From the NCBI GenBank assembly GCA_945291235.1, contig CALYQY010000048.1, forward strand, positions 1-18,046: 18,046 nt of DNA. The letters run 5' to 3'. The notes beneath the pieces are model-generated. The model was not told where the DNA came from, did not search any database, and was given only the letters and a program-made list of their open reading frames with translations. The stretch's first letter is position 1; every line of letters begins with the position of its first letter. The position numbers and the translations under genes were made by a program. Of this stretch, positions 15,014 to 18,046 are shown in pieces. The stretch is from an uncultured Gilliamella sp. (GTDB taxonomy: Bacteria > Pseudomonadota > Gammaproteobacteria > Enterobacterales > Enterobacteriaceae).

Positions 15014-15538
15014 TTAACTCTGTTGTTGTGCTTTTTGATTGGCAATATAGCTTTCATCAACTTGTATTATACTATTAGTTTGATGATCGATTTGATAGGT
15101 TTTACCAAATCCAATAACCAGTCTGCCTTGCATTGGTGAAATTTTAAATAAGTTAAAGTCTTTCATTTCTGACAACATATAAACCATTTTACTGACTCGC
15201 AAAGCAAATTGCTCAATAATAGCATTAAACAATTCGGAATCTTTTTCAATCATGTTAGCAGTGGCTTGAAAGCTTAAACGTTTACGAGCATAAATGTTCT
15301 TCGTTTTAGATTCATCTTCAATAATAAAAGCTGAGATATGGGCATTAGCTTTGATATTCTGACTATGTGGGGCTAAATCAGAAATAAGTATATAGTAATC
15401 CTTACCATCAAAAAAATAAGGTGAATAACTTGTTTCGACATCGCCATTTGAATTAATGGTCGACAATATGACCGATAAAACGGATTCATGAAGGCTATTT
15501 ATTGTATTTTGAACTATCTCAATGTTGGACTCAGCCAT
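15014..15538 (-). CDS. HugZ/HutZ-family protein (split-barrel, haem-utilisation type)
   Basis: The 174 residues follow Vibrio HutZ closely: a split beta-barrel of the pyridoxamine phosphate oxidase superfamily with SYSPYFFDGKDYYILIS (37-53), the conserved H58 in LAPHSQN, the FIIEDES-K--YARKRL segment (71-87) and GRLVIGFGKTYQI (138-150). HutZ/HugZ proteins bind haem as dimers and help release its iron. In V. cholerae HutZ the haem is held by a histidine near the C-terminus (EEGHRK); here the aligned stretch reads VDESYIANQ, without histidine. The start ATG at 15538 has a strong AAGGAG site. It is 211 bp after rlmC and monocistronic-looking. I see no Fur box. Family is firm; haem binding is doubtful. 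Confidence 0.8.
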   Translation of the reverse strand: MAESNIEIVQNTINSLHESVLSVILSTINSNGDVETSYSPYFFDGKDYYILISDLAPHSQNIKANAHISAFIIEDESKTKNIYARKRLSFQATANMIEKDSELFNAIIEQFALRVSKMVYMLSEMKDFNLFKISPMQGRLVIGFGKTYQIDHQTNSIIQVDESYIANQKAQQQS

Positions 15539-15749
15539 AAAAATCTCCTTTAACTTTTTAATTTATTTTTTATTAATTAGTTCGATAGATTAAAGTTTAA
15601 TCGTTATTTGATCAATCAGTTAATCAATTGAATATAGAGTCATAACTTTAATCATTGTTATTGGGTACACTGTGTAGCCCTATTGTTTTATAGGCATTAC
15701 TCAATTAGCATTATGTTGTTAACTATTTGTAAAGGCGATTAATCATACC

Positions 15750-16907
15750 CTATCCATCTTTCCTTTCCAATAAAACTAATACTTCCATATGCGCTGTATG
15801 AGGAAACATATCAAATAATTGAACTTTCTTAAGTTGGTAATCTGATAATAAGCGTACATCTTCAACTAATGATGATAAATTGCAGCTAGAATATAAAATA
15901 TAATGAGGTTTAACTTGAGCTAAGAATTGCATTAATGTTTCACCTCCCCCTCTTCTGGGTGGATTGAGTAATACTAAGTCAGGTATATTCTGTTGTCCAA
16001 TGCTATACCGGGTTGCATCTAATGATTTAAAGGTAAGATGAGTAAAACCCATTTCATGTGCTGAGCGTGAAGCACACTCTATTGCATCTTGGCTAATTTC
16101 TATTCCCGTCAATTCTATATTCTTGTTATCTGAAGAATTGACTAAATGTAAACCAAATCCGCCTACCCCACAAAACAGATCCCAAATGGAGCTTATTTTT
16201 AAATTATTTACCCAATCACTTGCTGTTTGATAAAGATTCTTAGCAATATTGGTATTGGTTTGAAAAAAGCTTTTAGCTTTAATATAAAGGGGAATGTGAT
16301 TCAATGTAAAATTCAAATAACTATTTTGGGTAAGAACAATTTCTTCTTCACCTTCTAAAATAGCTGAATGATTAGGTTGAATATTTATTGAAACAACCTG
16401 TAAATTTTCAATTTTGTTTTGAAGCTGTTGAAGTGAATTTCTGATTTTCTCAACAAACTTGTGTGATCTCATCACAAATCGAATCATAAAACCATTTGTT
16501 TCTTCGGTGGTACTTTCTGTAATGATGACAAACTTCAATTCCCCTTTTCGCTTATTAATATTATAAGGAACTAAACCTTGTTTACGGATGTACGTTCGTA
16601 CTATTTTAAGAATATTTTGCATACTGGTGGTATAAAGCGGACAATCGCAAAGATCAATAGCTTCATTACCATTTACCATACCCAATATCGGTTTTTCAAC
16701 AGTGCCAAGTACGGCCATTTTTGCCTTATTACGAAAAGCTACTTCTGAGCTAGCAACGGGCGGCTTAACCTCTTTAGGGTTAAACTCCGTTATTTTTTCT
16801 GATAAATTACTCTGTTTTTCTTGAAGTTGGGTGGCGTAAGAATAATTGATCCAGTTACATGATAAACATTTTTTTTGCTGATAATAGCGACACTGCATTA
16901 TAGTCAT
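15750..16907 (-). CDS. rlmC: 23S rRNA (uracil-747 C5)-methyltransferase
   Basis: The SAM-dependent enzyme makes m5U747 in 23S rRNA. The N-terminal iron-sulfur cysteines C6, C14, C17 and the CDCP motif (C87/C89) match RlmC; RlmD and TrmA differ here (an N-terminal TRAM domain in RlmD, no cluster in TrmA). The SAM domain has WDLFCGVGGFGLH (242-254), GIEIS (268-272), the NPPRRG motif (315-320) and catalytic C342 in YSSCN, and ends with LFDMFPHTAHMEVL as in E. coli. The start is either ATG 16907 (385 residues) or ATG 16898 (382); the latter gives the family's MQC N-terminus, while the GAGG site lies 2 nt from the first and 11 nt from the second. Divergent from map. Confidence 0.95.
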   Translation of the reverse strand: MTIMQCRYYQQKKCLSCNWINYSYATQLQEKQSNLSEKITEFNPKEVKPPVASSEVAFRNKAKMAVLGTVEKPILGMVNGNEAIDLCDCPLYTTSMQNILKIVRTYIRKQGLVPYNINKRKGELKFVIITESTTEETNGFMIRFVMRSHKFVEKIRNSLQQLQNKIENLQVVSINIQPNHSAILEGEEEIVLTQNSYLNFTLNHIPLYIKAKSFFQTNTNIAKNLYQTASDWVNNLKISSIWDLFCGVGGFGLHLVNSSDNKNIELTGIEISQDAIECASRSAHEMGFTHLTFKSLDATRYSIGQQNIPDLVLLNPPRRGGGETLMQFLAQVKPHYILYSSCNLSSLVEDVRLLSDYQLKKVQLFDMFPHTAHMEVLVLLERKDG

Positions 16908-17059
16908 AACCTCGTTTTATAATAAGTTATTATATAATTAAATTGTTTCAAAGATTAGTTATTTTAAGCCAAACCACAAAAGACAGCCTGATATTGACTT
17001 TTTGAAAATAAAAATTAATTATTTATCAAAAAGATATTTAATTATTTCATTACCAAGGT

Positions 17060-17087
17060 TTGACGTCATAGCGCTATATGATAGGAT
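17060..17087 (+). promoter_or_regulatory. Predicted promoter of map
   Basis: TTGACG (17060-17065) and TAGGAT (17082-17087) are 16 nt apart. Transcription would begin near 17094, leaving about 23 nt that include the ribosome binding site AGGAAC ahead of the ATG at 17117. Confidence 0.55.
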
Positions 17088-17116
17088 ATAGCCATTAACA
17101 TTACAGGAACAATTTA

Positions 17117-17905
17117 ATGTCTATTAAGTTAAAAACGCCAACAGAAATCGAAAAAATGCGTATCGCTGGCAAACTTGCTGCCGATGTATTAGAAATGATC
17201 GAACCCTATGTCAAGCCCGGTATTACGACAGGTGAACTGGATAAAATCTGCTATGAATATATTGTCAATGTTCAAAAAGCTATCCCTGCAAATATCGGCT
17301 ATAGCGGTTATCAACATACAAGCTGTATTTCAATCAATGACGTTGTTTGTCATGGTATCCCAAGTTTTGATAAAAAAATAAAAGATGGTGACATACTTAA
17401 CATTGATGTCACTGTTATCAAAGACGGTTATCACGGTGACACATCAAGAATGTATATTGCAGGAAAACCAACCGTTGCTGGCGAAAAGTTGTGTGAAGTG
17501 GCACAAAATAGCTTGTATGAAGCGATTAAAATTATTCAGCCAGGTATTCGATTAAGAGAAATCGGTAAAACAATTCAAAAATATGTAGAAAAATTTGGTT
17601 TTTCATCTGTTAGGGAGTATTGTGGCCATGGAATCGGTGAAGTTTATCATGATGAACCGCAAGTGCTGCATTATGATGCTGATGACGGTGGAGTTATTTT
17701 AAAACCGGGTATGACATTCACTATAGAACCTATGGTAAACACAGGTGATTGGCGTACTCGAACAATGAAAGATGGTTGGACCGTAAAAACCAAAGATCAT
17801 GGACTTTCTGCTCAATATGAACACACTATTTTAGTGACAGATAATGGTGTTGAAGTATTAACGCTACGCAGTAATGAAAACTTCCCTCGAGTAATCGAAC
17901 ACTAA
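17117..17905 (+). CDS. map: Methionine aminopeptidase, type I
   Basis: The enzyme removes the initiator methionine from nascent proteins whose second residue is small. The five metal ligands are at the E. coli positions: D97 (NIDVTV), D108 (GDTSRM), H171 (GHGIGEVYHDEPQ), E204 (IEPMV) and E235 (YEHTILV); H79 (VCHGIP) is also present. Length (262) equals the short bacterial type I form (E. coli 264), with no N-terminal zinc-finger extension. The start ATG at 17117 follows AGGAAC. It is transcribed alone, divergent from rlmC and convergent with the partial gene at the right edge. The common rpsB-tsf neighbourhood of map is not present on the upstream side. Confidence 0.97.
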   Translation: MSIKLKTPTEIEKMRIAGKLAADVLEMIEPYVKPGITTGELDKICYEYIVNVQKAIPANIGYSGYQHTSCISINDVVCHGIPSFDKKIKDGDILNIDVTVIKDGYHGDTSRMYIAGKPTVAGEKLCEVAQNSLYEAIKIIQPGIRLREIGKTIQKYVEKFGFSSVREYCGHGIGEVYHDEPQVLHYDADDGGVILKPGMTFTIEPMVNTGDWRTRTMKDGWTVKTKDHGLSAQYEHTILVTDNGVEVLTLRSNENFPRVIEH

Positions 17906-17910
17906 AACTG

Positions 17911-17942
17911 ATGATTCAACAATAAATTTATTGTTGAATCAT
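17911..17942. terminator. 32-bp perfect palindrome after map, probable bidirectional terminator
   Basis: The 16-bp arms (17911-17926 and 17927-17942) are exact reverse complements with no spacer. It begins 6 bp after the map stop and lies between convergent genes. The folded RNA would have a 12- to 13-bp stem with a small AT loop. The sequence after it is only moderately T-rich, so termination rather than another role is likely but not certain. Confidence 0.55.
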
Positions 17943-17963
17943 GATTATCTTCTCTAATTCATC

Positions 17964-18044
17964 TTAATAAAGTAATGTATAAAGTTTACGACGATAAGAA
18001 GCCGCTAACGGATTACTTGTGCCTAACGCTGCTAAAAGGTCAAG
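17964..18044 (-). CDS. Unidentified protein, C-terminal 26 residues only
   Basis: A reading frame enters from the right edge and stops at TAA (17964-17966). It encodes LDLLAALGTSNPLAASY followed by RRKLYTLLY. The composition looks like genuine protein, and its stop lies just beyond the palindrome after map, as expected for a convergent gene. I do not recognise the family from 26 residues. Confidence 0.5.
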   Translation of the reverse strand, partial: LDLLAALGTSNPLAASYRRKLYTLLY

Positions 18045-18046
18045 TA

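Noticed and set aside
15560..15640. An FNR-like site (TTGAT and ATCAA halves) upstream of the hutZ-like gene
   Set aside because: The half-sites are about 10 nt apart rather than 4, and such AT-rich halves are frequent in this window.
15661..15705. Possible hairpins (GGGTACA/TGTA-CCC and CCTAT/ATAGG) between rlmC and the hutZ-like gene as a riboswitch or terminator
   Set aside because: The stems are short and bulged, and no U-tract follows on the minus strand, where both flanking genes are transcribed.

Overview
This 18 kb window is AT-rich chromosomal DNA from a gammaproteobacterium. The housekeeping block dnaQ / rnhA / gloB / mltD / yafD with a tRNA-Asp beside dnaQ matches the Escherichia coli rnhA-dnaQ-aspV neighbourhood. 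Base composition and divergent protein sequences would suit a host-associated lineage such as the Orbaceae (Gilliamella-like bee-gut bacteria); that placement is inference. No integrase, transposase, CRISPR array, rRNA or phage structural gene is visible.

Layout. 1-3944 (minus strand): a likely operon for anaerobic use of fumarate-like acceptors. It holds a 923-residue cytoplasmic flavoprotein (OYE-like, FMN_bind and fumarate reductase domains), its ApbE-type FMN transferase, and the start of a SLC13/DASS-type anion transporter that runs off the left edge. 3945-4448: a divergent regulatory region with two good palindromes, promoters in both directions and a leader with an intrinsic terminator. 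4449-5501 (plus): a dihydroorotate dehydrogenase with a class 1 active site; the leader upstream looks like a pyrBI-type, UTP-sensing attenuator. 5565-5933 (minus): a small YbaN/DUF454 membrane protein.

6212-8666 (plus): a two-gene ATPase plus HNH nuclease cassette resembling Septu (PtuA/PtuB) anti-phage defence. It lies at the 3' side of tRNA-Asp, the position that serves as the aspV island hotspot in enterobacteria. 8731-8807 (minus): tRNA-Asp(GUC) with a strong promoter. 8920-13183: dnaQ (minus), then rnhA, gloB and mltD (plus), convergent with yafD (minus).

13189-16907 (minus): gshA is followed 5 nt later by yafD; upstream of gshA lie a HugZ/HutZ-family protein lacking the usual C-terminal haem ligand, and rlmC. 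17117-17905 (plus): map, followed by a 32-bp perfect palindrome that probably ends transcription from both sides. An unidentified convergent gene enters from the right edge.

How the genes fit together. The left operon forms one functional unit: the transporter supplies the carboxylate, ApbE attaches FMN to the reductase, and the reductase oxidises NADH at the expense of fumarate or a related acid. The neighbouring class 1 dihydroorotate dehydrogenase may also be linked to fumarate, because class 1A enzymes use it as electron acceptor. The most notable points are the attenuator, the ATPase/HNH cassette with its unidentified N-terminal region, and the two operator-like palindromes controlling the fumarate operon.
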